64,000 bases of DNA from DATFNI01 sp963787205 (GCA_963787205.1 CAWBCD010000004.1:62001-126000), one strand, 5' to 3'; shown: positions 18,043 to 28,647, counted from the stretch's first letter. Notes: generated by a model not told the origin, from the letters alone. Numbers and translations are program-made.

Positions 18043-19260
18043 CTATTCTGAAACGGATATCTGGATCGGCGACCGTAATTCCTGTTCAAAATGACTCACG
18101 TACGTCTTCCATGCGTCATAATTTTTGAATTGACCGCTCTCACTCCAGGAATAACCGGCCCAGAAGGAAGACACATTGTCGGACGGTACCTTAGATAGAA
18201 CCAGCAGGTTTTTCTGATCCTCCGTCGTCTTTACGAAGTTTTTGGGATTAATAACGATGGCACAATTCAACATTCCTTCGCTCAGAGGTTGTTGTGTTGA
18301 CACCCAGCCGTGCTCTGCCTCTAGATCTTTATGAGTCATGATTGCGGGTGGACGTTCCATTCCATGTCCGGGTTTAATCCCCTTCCTGACTTCCTGTTCG
18401 GTGTGATTTGTTCTTTCGATTCCAATACCTGTTACCAGATTCTCCGATTTTTGTGGCTTGTAAAAAATCTGATAATGATCCAAATTCTGTCCGGCATCCA
18501 AACTGACCCGCTTCACTTCCTTCACCTTATTTCCGTTTACATCGAAAGTGTCGTACGTCAATTCAAACATCACACGAATGGGACCATTGGCGAGAACCCG
18601 TGATTTTACATAATTCCTGGATACCCAGAGTTTGCCATCGGCCCAGAGTCCACTTCCCCCGTCGCCACGGCTGCTTCCACAGGTATACAGGTCTCCACCT
18701 TCACCGGTATCAACAGTTACATGTCCCATCATGTACCAATCATTGATGACCAGCTTTTTAACCTTTTTTACCCATACATCGATGGCACTGCTGGTCAATG
18801 CCTCTTCTTTCCATGTTTCCAGGGCTTTTCCATAGGTTCGGTGAGCGATACGATCATTTTCCCAGGCAAAATCATCGAAACGCTCCCTCACAAAACGTCC
18901 GTAGGCCTTGAACTGGGAACGTTTGTACATGTGTTTTTGTCCGACATATACGATAAAATGGCGTGTTTGGTGTGGAGCAAAATCGGCCTGAAAAATGACT
19001 TCATTTGGATGATAATCACCGTCCGTATCCACCGCCTGGCACAGGAGTTCCCGGCCAGCCGCATCCTTAACATGAATTTTATTCAGGTCCACATCACCCA
19101 GTGATTTCAACTGATCTGATGATAATTCTATTGTCTGATTGAGGCGGCCGAATGAAAGCTTGTTGACTGCCGTAACATCAAGCTGATGGGATGCCGCAAA
19201 TCCCAAAAAGGGCCAGGCCAGCACCACTATTGTTATGATAAATTTTCGCGTTTTGTTCAT
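18043..19260 (-). CDS. DUF4861-family secreted protein
   Basis: 405 aa with a signal peptide (about 1-22, ending FAASHQ). The body holds ERFDDFAWENDRIAHRTYG near residue 125, DWYMMGHVTVDTGEGGDLY and GSSRGDGGSGLW, which match the DUF4861 family found beside GH105 and polysaccharide lyases in Bacteroidota polysaccharide loci. The fold is beta-rich and probably acts on uronide-containing glycans, but no catalytic role can be read from sequence. A LacI-type palindrome 54 bases upstream suggests sugar-responsive control. Confidence 0.75.
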   Translation of the reverse strand: MNKTRKFIITIVVLAWPFLGFAASHQLDVTAVNKLSFGRLNQTIELSSDQLKSLGDVDLNKIHVKDAAGRELLCQAVDTDGDYHPNEVIFQADFAPHQTRHFIVYVGQKHMYKRSQFKAYGRFVRERFDDFAWENDRIAHRTYGKALETWKEEALTSSAIDVWVKKVKKLVINDWYMMGHVTVDTGEGGDLYTCGSSRGDGGSGLWADGKLWVSRNYVKSRVLANGPIRVMFELTYDTFDVNGNKVKEVKRVSLDAGQNLDHYQIFYKPQKSENLVTGIGIERTNHTEQEVRKGIKPGHGMERPPAIMTHKDLEAEHGWVSTQQPLSEGMLNCAIVINPKNFVKTTEDQKNLLVLSKVPSDNVSSFWAGYSWSESGQFKNYDAWKTYVSHFEQELRSPIQISVSE

Positions 19261-19313
19261 AGATTATGTCAGTTTTAATTATGTCAATTGATACTTGTTC
19301 AAAGTCCTTTAGG

Positions 19314-19327
19314 TGCTACCGGTAACA
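19314..19327. promoter_or_regulatory. Candidate LacI-family operator
   Basis: TGCTACCGGTAACA, 12 of 14 positions palindromic around a central TACCGGTA. Close to TGTTACCGGTAACA, a form used by GntR/LacI-family sugar repressors. Lies 54 bases upstream of the DUF4861 start in a 282-base spacer. Confidence 0.5.
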
Positions 19328-19542
19328 TTAAATCAAACACTATCCAGTTTTGATAACTTCATGGAATATGACGATCCCGGAATCGCTTTCAATTAAATGA
19401 GAAAAGGATAGCTCGATCGCACAGCGAATTGCCGTATGATTGTAGAATTAAAAAATTGAATAAAGGAAAGAAAGTCAATCTGCAACTGGATTTATTTTCA
19501 CCGTAACTATTTCAAAATCGTTCCCTTGCGTCAAAGCTGATC

Positions 19543-22101
19543 CTATTTGGCAGTAAATGTGTATTCATTCCCCGCTTCGGTAGGAATATCATACACATAA
19601 TTTTTAGGAACAGTCAGACTGTCCAGCGTTGCTTCTGGAGAAATGACAGGCTTAACAATTGGGCCCGTTTCAAAGAATGGGTTTGGATTCTTGCCTGTTG
19701 CCGGATTCATCTGATCGGTTCCTTCTATTTGTATCTCGTTGTTCGAACGGAGTCGCAGATTCCCTCCAAGGGTCGATGTAATTGTCAATTTTGTAAGTTT
19801 GCCATGCCTCCACTTCAAATCATTAATAATAAAACCTCCCCGCGCACGAAGCCCCTTCACCTCTCCGGAACTCCAGACATCGGGGACAGCAGGCAACACA
19901 TAAACGTCCCCCATCTGGCTCTGGACCAACATCTCAGCGACGCCGGCGGTACCACCAAAGTTGCCATCTATCTGAAATGGCGGATGAGCATCAAGCAGGT
20001 TTGGATACGCTCCACCCCCATTATGATAGTTGGGATCGGTATCACTGGTATAGTGGAGTAGATCGCGAAACAGGCGATACGCATGATTTCCGTCCAATAG
20101 CCGTGCCCAAAGATTAACTTTCCAGGCCTGACTCCATCCTGTCGACCGGTCACCGCGTATCTCAAGCGACTTTTTAACAGCTTCAGCCAGCTTAGGGGTC
20201 GTAAACGGCGAAATCTCATGACCCGGATATAGACCGTATAAATTGGAAACGTGCCGGTGATGCAGATCCACTCCCCGCCAATCCTTGAACCATTCCTGCA
20301 GATTTCCCCGGTGACCAATATGTAGAGGATACAGTTTGGCCCGTTTTGCTATTAGGGTGTCCCGAAAAGACTTGTCGATGTTCAACACGCGCGAAGCTTC
20401 AATCAGGTTGGTGAACAGATCCCATGTAATCGACATGTCCATGGTCGATGCAATGGACACATCAGCGTGTTTGCCGGATGGGAGCAGGAAATCGTTTTCC
20501 GGGGAAACAGAAGGTGCCGTAACCAGGTGGCCCGAACTATCCGGAACCAGCCAGTCGAGTGTAAATTCTGCAGCACCCTTCATCAACGGATATGCCGTTT
20601 CCTTAAGGAATTGTTTATCTCCCGTGAACAGGTAGTGCTCCCAAAGCTGGCGGCACAACCAATTGCCCCCCATCGGCCAGTTTGCCCATTTCGGATCCCC
20701 CCTGCCTTTATCTCCTACAGGGTTCGACAGTCCCCAAATGTCCGAATTATGATGTGCTACCCATCCATTTGCGTGGTAAAATTCCTGTGCTGTCGCCTTA
20801 CCGGTGACCGACAATTTCCTGATGAGACCAAACAACGGCAAATGCATCTCAGAAAGATTCGTCTCCTCTGCCGGCCAGTAGTTCATCTCTGTATTAATAT
20901 TGATCGTGTAGTTGGAACTCCATGGCGGCCTGATATCCTTACTCCAAATTCCCTGAAGATTTGCAGGTACCCCCGGGGTACGCGAGCTTGAGATAAGCAG
21001 ATAACGGCCATACTGGAAATACAACTCCTCTAATCCCGGATCCTTTGCCCCTTTGGTATATGCCAGCAGCCGTTGATCGGTAGGCAGATCTGAATTTTGA
21101 ATCTGCCCTCCATCGAGTGTTAAAGAGACCCTGTCGAAATATTTATGATAATCATAGAGATGATTCCGAAGTAAATCTTTAAAAGTCTTCCCTGAAGCGG
21201 ATTGTAGCAATTTCTTTACGGGTTTATCAACATTCTTACCATCTTTATCAGGACATTTATCAAACCCATTGTAGCTGGTGGCATCAGATATCAGTAGTAA
21301 AACTTCAGTGGCATTCTTCACATTTATGTGGCTTGTATCGGTCGTTACTATTCCCCCGTCGGCAATTGCCTTTACACCAAATTCGAAACGCATCCCGCGA
21401 CAGCTGGTGGGATCATTGTAAATTACCGGCTGTTTATTGTAGTTCACATAATTGGGATCGTCATGCGCCGGAGCTTTTCCCTTCAGTATAAGTTCATCGG
21501 TACCGTTAACCGAATGTGAATATTGAAGCTTACTATAAGTTTTGATATTGAGATTCAAGGCACCCGGCCTGTTTGTAATCATTCGAATCACCATGATATG
21601 ATCCGGAGCTGAAATAAACAGTTGCCTTTTATATTCCACGCCATTTACACGAAAACGGGTCGTTTCAACGGCATCGTTTATATTCAGCTCACGACGATAT
21701 GATTCCAGCGTAGTATCCGCAAATTCCTGGTGAATAATCAAATCACCCATCGGCAGGTAGCTCTCCGAATATACTCCCTGCATCTTTTTTGTGAGCTGCT
21801 GAGCTTCCTGGTATTTGCCTTCCAAAAGTGCTTTTCGGACCTTTGACAGGTACCCAAACGCTTCAGGATTAACATTATTCCGAACGGGGCCACCCGACCA
21901 AAGCGTGGCATCATTAAGCTGTATCAGATCATTTTGGACACCTCCCCAAACCATGGCTCCCATCGTTCCGTTGCCCAGTGGAAGTGCTTCGGTCCATGAT
22001 GCAGCGGGTTTTTTATACCAAAGAGTCAGATTGTTTTGGGAAAATGCCTGTAAAGGAAGAAAAAACAGGAAAACGTACAGGAGATATTTTTTTTTAGTCA
22101 T
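19543..22101 (-). CDS. GH95 alpha-L-fucosidase / alpha-L-galactosidase
   Basis: 852 aa from the ATG at 22101, chosen because a signal peptide (KKYLLYVFLFFLPLQAFSQ) follows at once and GAGG lies 11 bases before; the frame is open to 22134. GH95 residues are present: the Asn pair in NINTEMNYWP, the acid Glu in APSVSPENDF and the Asp in FQIDGNFGGTAGVAEML near residue 710. It inverts and removes terminal alpha-1,2-linked L-fucose (or L-galactose), as in xyloglucan side chains. It follows the GH3 gene by 77 bases in the same direction. Confidence 0.93.
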   Translation of the reverse strand: MTKKKYLLYVFLFFLPLQAFSQNNLTLWYKKPAASWTEALPLGNGTMGAMVWGGVQNDLIQLNDATLWSGGPVRNNVNPEAFGYLSKVRKALLEGKYQEAQQLTKKMQGVYSESYLPMGDLIIHQEFADTTLESYRRELNINDAVETTRFRVNGVEYKRQLFISAPDHIMVIRMITNRPGALNLNIKTYSKLQYSHSVNGTDELILKGKAPAHDDPNYVNYNKQPVIYNDPTSCRGMRFEFGVKAIADGGIVTTDTSHINVKNATEVLLLISDATSYNGFDKCPDKDGKNVDKPVKKLLQSASGKTFKDLLRNHLYDYHKYFDRVSLTLDGGQIQNSDLPTDQRLLAYTKGAKDPGLEELYFQYGRYLLISSSRTPGVPANLQGIWSKDIRPPWSSNYTININTEMNYWPAEETNLSEMHLPLFGLIRKLSVTGKATAQEFYHANGWVAHHNSDIWGLSNPVGDKGRGDPKWANWPMGGNWLCRQLWEHYLFTGDKQFLKETAYPLMKGAAEFTLDWLVPDSSGHLVTAPSVSPENDFLLPSGKHADVSIASTMDMSITWDLFTNLIEASRVLNIDKSFRDTLIAKRAKLYPLHIGHRGNLQEWFKDWRGVDLHHRHVSNLYGLYPGHEISPFTTPKLAEAVKKSLEIRGDRSTGWSQAWKVNLWARLLDGNHAYRLFRDLLHYTSDTDPNYHNGGGAYPNLLDAHPPFQIDGNFGGTAGVAEMLVQSQMGDVYVLPAVPDVWSSGEVKGLRARGGFIINDLKWRHGKLTKLTITSTLGGNLRLRSNNEIQIEGTDQMNPATGKNPNPFFETGPIVKPVISPEATLDSLTVPKNYVYDIPTEAGNEYTFTAK

Positions 22102-22178
22102 TTTAAATTTCGCCTCTTCACGGCCCTTCTCCATATTTATTGAGAGGGATGGAAGTTTTTAAAGCAACAGGGTTAAAA

Positions 22179-24407
22179 TTATAATTGCAAAGGTCCTTTC
22201 AGCCGGATATCCCGGGATGAACTACCCACCAGGATATCAAAATTTGTGTGAGGCATCTCCCACTTGGCATCTTTTTCCGAATAATACTCAAAGGCATGCT
22301 GCGGCAGCACAAGAACAACCTGCTTCGACTCACCGGGTTGCAGAGAGATCTTATGGAAAGCTTTCAACTGTTTCTCTGGCATCCTGACGGGAGCACTTTC
22401 TTCATGCACGTACACCTGTACAACTTCCTTGCCTGTCCTGCTTCCGGTATTCGTAACCGTCAGTTCCACCGTTGCCATATGATCGCCGGGCATAATCTTC
22501 AAATCACTGTACTTAAATGTGGTATAAGATAATCCGTGTCCGAAGCAAAATTGAGGCGTCACGTTGTAGCTGTCATAATACCGGTATCCGACAAAGATGC
22601 CTTCGTTATAATGTTCTTTCAAATTTTTACCGGGATATTCTCCCAAGGTGTGGACTGGCGTATCGGTCAGTTTTTTGGGGAAAGTCATCGGAAGTTTTCC
22701 TGATGGATTCACCTGACCGAATATAATCTTAGCCAGGGCTGTTCCGCCATCCATACCCGGATACCAGGCCTGAATAATGCTCTTCGACTGATCGATCCAC
22801 TGACTCATGTCCACCGGACCGCCTCCCATCAACACGATTACGGTGTTCGGATTGGCATGCAATACGGATTTGATCAGCGTATCCTGGGCAAATGGAGGTT
22901 GCAGATTGGGTTTATCCACGCTTTCGGCATCGTATGCTTTGGTATGATGAAAATCCTCAGGATTATATCCGTGTGTCCACCCTCCGACATAAATAACAGC
23001 ATCCGCACTCTTTGCTGCTGCAACCGCTTGTTTGATAAGCTGCTGATCTCCCTCAAAATCTTTAGCGTTCATATAACCAGGAGAATACGTTACGCTAATT
23101 CGGTTACCGACAAGTTGTTCCAACCCTTGCAATGGTGTTATCTCAAACTTTGCGGGAACCTGTGAACTGCCACCACCGCTCGCAAACTTGATGTCCGCAT
23201 TGGCTCCAATGACGGCAATAGTTTTTACATCCTTAATATTGAGAGGAAGGAGATGATCATTGTTCTTCAGCAATACAATCCCCTCCTCTGCTATCTTTAG
23301 TGCCGTTTCCTGGTGGGCCGGTGTGTTAATAGCACCGGGACTACGATGATCAAATTTGTGAATCGCAAACATCACTCTCAAAATGCGCCGAACCTTATCA
23401 TCGATCACCGATTCCGGTACCTGTCCCTCCCCTACAAGAGTAACTACCGTATCACCCATAAAAAATTTACTGTAGTCCGGATTCGGTAGCATACTCAGAT
23501 CGGTCCCCATCTCGATGTCGGTTCCGTTTAATAAAGCTTCCATAGTGTTGTGCACCGCACCCCAATCACTTACCAGGACTCCTTTAAAACCCAGTTGATC
23601 CTTCAATACATTGTTAACAAGATAGGCATTCTCAGTAGCATACTGTCCCCTGAACTTGTTGTACGAACCCATCACGGCAAGCACGTGGCCTTGCTGGACG
23701 GCCGCTTTAAAACCAGGCAGATAAATCTCGCGAAACGCACGATCACTCATCCCGACATCAACCGTTGTACGGTTCGTTTCCTGATTATTTGCAATATAAT
23801 GCTTAACACAAGCTGCAATTCCCTGATCTTGCACCCCTTTGATGTATTGAACAGCCATTTGTGAGACCAGGTAGGGATCCTCGCTCATGTACTCGAAGTT
23901 TCTTCCATTTAAGGGAGTACGTATAATATTGATGGCAGGTCCAAGGATCATATCCTTGCCCCGGTATTTCGCCTCGCTTCCCAACACGCTGCCAAAGGAA
24001 TACGCTAATTTTGGATTCCACGTTGATGCCAGGGTGATGCCCGTCGGCAAATATGTTACCCTGTTAGCGGGATCATCCGAGACTGACCAACCCCGCCCAT
24101 GTTCATACCGAACGCCATGAGGACCATCAGACATGACCAGCTCAGGTATCCCGAGCCTTTTAACTCCGCCGGAGGTGAAGGAAGAACTGGCATGTATCAT
24201 ATCAACCTTCTCCTGCAAGGTCATCCGGCTGATCAGAGAATCGATCTTATGTTCAACCTCCGCATTCTGCGCTTGAACAGATGCTGTGACCGATAAACAA
24301 AACATAAGAATGAATCCGTAAGTCAAAAGGCCGCTCTTATTTTTAATTGATTTACCCATAGTCGAAAGCGAATTTTTATGTTTTCGGGGACTGTTATTGC
24401 TGTTCAT
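22179..24407 (-). CDS. GH3 beta-glucosidase-type enzyme (copy 1)
   Basis: 742 aa, with a signal peptide in residues about 25-47 (GFILMFCLSVTASVQAQ); the true start may be the internal ATG at 24359. Domains: TIM barrel (VKRLGIPELVMSDGPHGVRYE; nucleophile Asp about 281 in LVSDWGAVHNT), alpha/beta sandwich, and fibronectin type III end (KEVVQVYVHEE). It releases beta-linked glucose or xylose from the non-reducing end. Close paralogue of the GH3 at 43308-45512 (shared IDSLIS-MTLQEK opening and VKRLGIPE). Second-last of the GH31-GH10-GH3-GH95 series. Confidence 0.93.
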   Translation of the reverse strand: MNSNNSPRKHKNSLSTMGKSIKNKSGLLTYGFILMFCLSVTASVQAQNAEVEHKIDSLISRMTLQEKVDMIHASSSFTSGGVKRLGIPELVMSDGPHGVRYEHGRGWSVSDDPANRVTYLPTGITLASTWNPKLAYSFGSVLGSEAKYRGKDMILGPAINIIRTPLNGRNFEYMSEDPYLVSQMAVQYIKGVQDQGIAACVKHYIANNQETNRTTVDVGMSDRAFREIYLPGFKAAVQQGHVLAVMGSYNKFRGQYATENAYLVNNVLKDQLGFKGVLVSDWGAVHNTMEALLNGTDIEMGTDLSMLPNPDYSKFFMGDTVVTLVGEGQVPESVIDDKVRRILRVMFAIHKFDHRSPGAINTPAHQETALKIAEEGIVLLKNNDHLLPLNIKDVKTIAVIGANADIKFASGGGSSQVPAKFEITPLQGLEQLVGNRISVTYSPGYMNAKDFEGDQQLIKQAVAAAKSADAVIYVGGWTHGYNPEDFHHTKAYDAESVDKPNLQPPFAQDTLIKSVLHANPNTVIVLMGGGPVDMSQWIDQSKSIIQAWYPGMDGGTALAKIIFGQVNPSGKLPMTFPKKLTDTPVHTLGEYPGKNLKEHYNEGIFVGYRYYDSYNVTPQFCFGHGLSYTTFKYSDLKIMPGDHMATVELTVTNTGSRTGKEVVQVYVHEESAPVRMPEKQLKAFHKISLQPGESKQVVLVLPQHAFEYYSEKDAKWEMPHTNFDILVGSSSRDIRLKGPLQL

Positions 24408-24639
24408 TTAAACCGCTAAAGATATCAGGTTCACAAAGAGTAATATCGTTTTTTTGCTCTGCGACTCTTTGCGTTTTGGATGGTTTCCTCTTATTTGACC
24501 CTTTTCAGGATTTCATGGATTTTTTCATTAAATGGATATGAATTTCTTATAATTACTATCCGTATTTGCGTTCTGAAGCAAAATTTCTGACAGAGTGATG
24601 TAACCAGGGGAATTGATCCGTATGAATCTCATCCTTTTT

Positions 24640-25779
24640 TTACTGGCTTTTTTGTTCAACTTCGATGACCTTATAAAAGGCCTCCGTCGGTTGGTTCTTC
24701 CGGTTGAATAGCAAGGGATAATCTGTACGTCCAATGATGGGCCAGTTGTTTTTCCACGATTGCTTATTATTCAGTCCCCAGAATGTAATTCTGCTGATAA
24801 CGTCACGATGTTTCAGAAATAATTTAAAGAGTGCGGCATAGCGGTTAGCCAGCGCTTGTTTCACCGAATCCGGCAGTCCGTTTACATAGGGGTTATATTT
24901 TGGGTTTTTACTGTGCCGTATCGATGACGGCGGGTTATCAGAGTGAGGTGGATTAGGCAGTACGCTGATATCCATTTCGGTAATCATCACCTTTACACCC
25001 AGTTTGGCATAATCCTCGATACTGGTTTCAATCTGTTTGATAGTCGGAGAATACAGATGCCAGTGTCCCTGCATTCCTATACCGTCAATAGGCACCCCTT
25101 CTTTTTTCAACTTTTCCACCAGCCGGATTACGCCCTCTCTTTTGGAAGGGTTAGTAAGATTGAAATCGTTATAGTAAAGTTGCGCTTTGGGATCGGCAGC
25201 ATGGGCATACTCGTATGCCTTGGAGATGTAATCCGGCCCGATAATCTGCAGCCATTTATCATCTCGGAGCGAGCCGTCTTCGTTGACGCCCTCGTTGAGG
25301 ACATCCCAGCCATTGATGCGACCTTTATACCTCCCGACGAGTTTATCGATATGTCTTTTCATTCGCATGAGTAAGGTATCGCGGCTTACCGGTTTTCCAT
25401 CACTGTTCTCGAAAACCCAATTGGGCACCTGTTTATGCCATACGAGGTTGTGCCCCAAAATAAACATGTGATTTTCCAAACCGAACTGCACGTACCGGTC
25501 AGCAGGACCGAAACGATAGACACCCGGTTTTGGATTTACCGGCGCCCATTTCAGCACGTTCTCCGGACTGATGGCGTCAAATTGTTGTTTGATCAGGTTC
25601 ACATCCTTTGCCGGCCTGCCATATATCTGTCCGTAATCCATGGACACACCGATCAGGAAATCATCTTTATAAGCTTCCTTAAGAGACGGTGTCTGATCCA
25701 TACTAACAATGCACGGCAGCACGATAGCCGCCAGCAAGGCTAATATCGTAACCCTGTAATTATTAAAAAGACGTCGCAT
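24640..25779 (-). CDS. GH10 endo-beta-1,4-xylanase
   Basis: Start set at 25779, preceded by GGGAGG; the frame is open to 25824 through a TTG. 379 aa with a hydrophobic signal (RVTILALLAAIVLPCIVS). Acid/base Glu about 160 in WDVLNEGVNEDGS and nucleophile Glu about 266 in MITEMDIS are typical, with NFDAISPENVLKW-type (here QFDAISPENVLKWAPVNP) N-terminal signature. It cuts the xylan backbone. Placed between GH31 and GH3 in one series, consistent with shared xylan or xyloglucan side-chain clearance. Confidence 0.95.
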   Translation of the reverse strand: MRRLFNNYRVTILALLAAIVLPCIVSMDQTPSLKEAYKDDFLIGVSMDYGQIYGRPAKDVNLIKQQFDAISPENVLKWAPVNPKPGVYRFGPADRYVQFGLENHMFILGHNLVWHKQVPNWVFENSDGKPVSRDTLLMRMKRHIDKLVGRYKGRINGWDVLNEGVNEDGSLRDDKWLQIIGPDYISKAYEYAHAADPKAQLYYNDFNLTNPSKREGVIRLVEKLKKEGVPIDGIGMQGHWHLYSPTIKQIETSIEDYAKLGVKVMITEMDISVLPNPPHSDNPPSSIRHSKNPKYNPYVNGLPDSVKQALANRYAALFKLFLKHRDVISRITFWGLNNKQSWKNNWPIIGRTDYPLLFNRKNQPTEAFYKVIEVEQKSQ

Positions 25780-25885
25780 AACCTCCCTGAATATCCAAAG
25801 AATAAAGGAAATGCAGGCCATCAAAATGGCACTACACCATTTGATGAAGTAATGAATTAATTCTTTTTATTACAACCAACAATGA

Positions 25886-28315
25886 TCAGTATCGGTAGTT
25901 CTTGTACCGATCAATTTTCCATGAAACCTTGCCAGCCAGCGGGTCATTTACCAGATAAAAAGTGTTGCCTCGTTTTGTCAGGTTCACTTCACGCAGGACC
26001 TGGTCTGTTGGCAGGCAAACAAGTCCTTTTGCTTTGGTTGTATCCGTGGCAAACACATCGAGTTCCAGGTGCGACCAGTCCATATCCACTGTCGACTGAG
26101 CAAGTTTTATATGCGGTATTACCGATCCGTTTCGTACAAGCAGAACGATGGGGATTTCACCCGCTTCAATATGATGCCATCCTCCCTGGTACACTTTTTT
26201 CGTTTGATAATCAATCCAGGTTCCGGCCGGAAGATATACATTCCGTCCTGTTTCATTACTCTTCATCAAAGGCGCGACCAGCATATCGGATCCAAACAGG
26301 TATTCATCTTCGATAAGCCATGATCCCGGGTCATCCGGATACTCAATGAACAGAGCCCGGGTCATTGGCAAGCCATGTTCGCTGCAGTATTTGGCTTGCG
26401 CATACACGTAGGGCATCAGGCGATACTTCAGATTGTCAGCTCTTCTGAACTCATCCATAAATTGCTTGCCATAGGCCCACGGTTCGGTTGGCGGTGTGCC
26501 GTGTGCCCGGCTGTGGGAAGTCAACATACCGAATGGCACCCAGCGGCGGTATAATCCTGCCGGCGCCGTCTGGACGAATCCACCCATATCGTGACTCCAG
26601 AATGAGAATCCAGACAATCCAAAAGATAAACCTCCCCGTAATGTAGCGGCCATAGCATTATTTGTGTTGGCAGCATCGCCGCCCCAGTGTATGGGATACC
26701 GCTGGCTTCCGGCCCACGCACTGCGTGCCCAGATGATATGGTTGCCGGTGATCTTATAGGTGATATCTGCGGCGGCTTTATTATATCGCAACGGATAGAG
26801 ATTGTGTTCGTAAAACCCGGTACGTCCGTCATAATAGATGCCATTGGGCGGTGCCGCTTCCCCGAAATCCACTTTGATGGCTCCGACCCCCATGCGTAAT
26901 AATCCTGCCAGTTTATCCTGGTACCATTTTACGGTGGCCGGGTTTGAAAAGTCGAGAATGGCATCCTCGTACGGAAGATTGCCCTTTGCGTCTTTCACAT
27001 ACAGACCTTTTTTAAGAATCTCTGGAAATAGCGTATTCTTCGGTGTGAAATAAGGGAGCTGCCACAAGGAAATATGGAATCCATCCTTTTTCAGATCGCT
27101 GAGCATCTTCCCAGGCGTCGGGAACCTGATGGCCGAGAACTTATAATTGTTACGCCAGTCGGTCTCGAACCATCCCGTATCGATATGGATCACGTCGGCA
27201 GGGATTTTGTTCTTTCGAAGTTTGGCTGCTACTTCCCTAACCTGTTGTTCGCTGTAATACGTGATCCGGCTCATCCAAAAACCAAACGACCATAGCGGAG
27301 GCATTGGGGACTTCCCGGTCAGGTTTGTGTACTCGTTCAGTATTTGTTTGGGATTTCCCAGAAATACGAACAGATCGAGTTGGTCGTCGCCGATCATCAG
27401 TGCGTTCACGCCATCGTAGGAATGACCGATATCGCAGGTTATGGGTGTTGATGTATGCATGAACATGCCATATCCGCGGCTGCTCATAAAAAACGGGATC
27501 GGTTTATACATGCCTGGATTTTGTACTCCATTGGCATCATCGGTCCAGAGCACTACTTTTTGTCCGCGTTTATCGAGTCGTGTGAATGATTCACCAAGAC
27601 CGAAGATCTTCTCTCCTTCAGATAGTTTGAAAGATGCACAAACACTACGCGAATAGTCTGATGAACGCCTTACAAATCCGAATGGAACAATGGGTGTAAA
27701 GGTGCTGTCGTTGTCGACCTTATGATCGGTGCTTGTGATGATACGTCCACTCGCATCACGAAACACGATGTGCCACGGATTTTTCGTGATTGTCACCGTC
27801 TCGCCAAAGGGATTGGTGTAACGATATCCATCTTTAACACGACTGAATCTCCAGTCGGCCCGGTCGTCGGGTGGCTGCCGGACCAACATCAGCGAGTCGA
27901 CCTCAGGCTTTACAACGATTCCTGTATTCATACGAATCCGCACGGTACGGGGACTCACAAACTGCAGCGAAAACGGGAGAACCGGATTTGTGGCATATTC
28001 GCTGTCGGGAAACACAACTCCATGAAACGGCTGAAGCACTGCCAGTTCATTGTTGAATGCCATGCGCCGGTAATAACGGTTACGCTGCCACTCGATGTGC
28101 CCGGAAGCCGTCTGAGGATCGAAATCGGCCAGCGTGTCCGCCAGGAAGTAGGTATTGGTGAAGCTGCGGAAATCGGGACTGATATCCACCGGTTCGTTGA
28201 TGAGTTTGTCCGCCGCGACGGATTGTGCGATGGCAGGCAGACAGTTAAATGCAATCAGAATTAATGCTGATCCAAAAATCTGAAAAATCCTCTTATTTGT
28301 AACCATGTCGTTCAT
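25886..28315 (-). CDS. GH31 alpha-xylosidase/alpha-glucosidase
   Basis: 809 aa with a signal peptide (about 8-30, ALILIAFNCLPAIAQ). Nucleophile Asp about 482 lies in IKVDFGE, the form seen in YicI-like alpha-xylosidases, and the acid Asp about 541 in HWGGDAANT. HIDTGWFETDWRNNYKF near 310 and AWAGSQRYPIHWGGD also fit that subgroup. It should remove alpha-xylose (isoprimeverose type) or alpha-glucose. GAGGG lies 2 bases before the first ATG; an ATG 9 bases on is equally plausible. First gene of the GH31-GH10-GH3-GH95 series. Confidence 0.92.
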   Translation of the reverse strand: MNDMVTNKRIFQIFGSALILIAFNCLPAIAQSVAADKLINEPVDISPDFRSFTNTYFLADTLADFDPQTASGHIEWQRNRYYRRMAFNNELAVLQPFHGVVFPDSEYATNPVLPFSLQFVSPRTVRIRMNTGIVVKPEVDSLMLVRQPPDDRADWRFSRVKDGYRYTNPFGETVTITKNPWHIVFRDASGRIITSTDHKVDNDSTFTPIVPFGFVRRSSDYSRSVCASFKLSEGEKIFGLGESFTRLDKRGQKVVLWTDDANGVQNPGMYKPIPFFMSSRGYGMFMHTSTPITCDIGHSYDGVNALMIGDDQLDLFVFLGNPKQILNEYTNLTGKSPMPPLWSFGFWMSRITYYSEQQVREVAAKLRKNKIPADVIHIDTGWFETDWRNNYKFSAIRFPTPGKMLSDLKKDGFHISLWQLPYFTPKNTLFPEILKKGLYVKDAKGNLPYEDAILDFSNPATVKWYQDKLAGLLRMGVGAIKVDFGEAAPPNGIYYDGRTGFYEHNLYPLRYNKAAADITYKITGNHIIWARSAWAGSQRYPIHWGGDAANTNNAMAATLRGGLSFGLSGFSFWSHDMGGFVQTAPAGLYRRWVPFGMLTSHSRAHGTPPTEPWAYGKQFMDEFRRADNLKYRLMPYVYAQAKYCSEHGLPMTRALFIEYPDDPGSWLIEDEYLFGSDMLVAPLMKSNETGRNVYLPAGTWIDYQTKKVYQGGWHHIEAGEIPIVLLVRNGSVIPHIKLAQSTVDMDWSHLELDVFATDTTKAKGLVCLPTDQVLREVNLTKRGNTFYLVNDPLAGKVSWKIDRYKNYRY

Positions 28316-28621
28316 AACCCTCTAAAATCAATTGTTTCGTATATCTATTCCCTAACAAAAGCCTCAATTGGGCCTGGTAAAGATGTACTTTTCTACTTTA
28401 TTAAAGTACTTAATTCAGGATGTTTGTACTCACACCATATTATAATTCCTGATGTAATCTTTGACCAAAAAACAAATATTATGAACTAACATTTATATAA
28501 ATGATTTCATCACTATTTTCTAAATAGCCCGCACAACTCTAAAAACAGAAAATCGTGGTAGCCGGATTGAGGCGTATTTTAAAAGCTGCTAAGACAGATG
28601 CTGAAGACATCCTACACCGCT

Positions 28622-28647
28622 CCAAAATGGGACCAGCATCAGGATGA
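28622..28647. repeat. Hairpin-repeat half element, copy 1
   Basis: 26 bases matching 22 of 26 positions at 28781-28806 (shared GGACCA-CATCAGGA core). The left arm of the hairpin present in copy 2 is degraded here. Confidence 0.6.
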
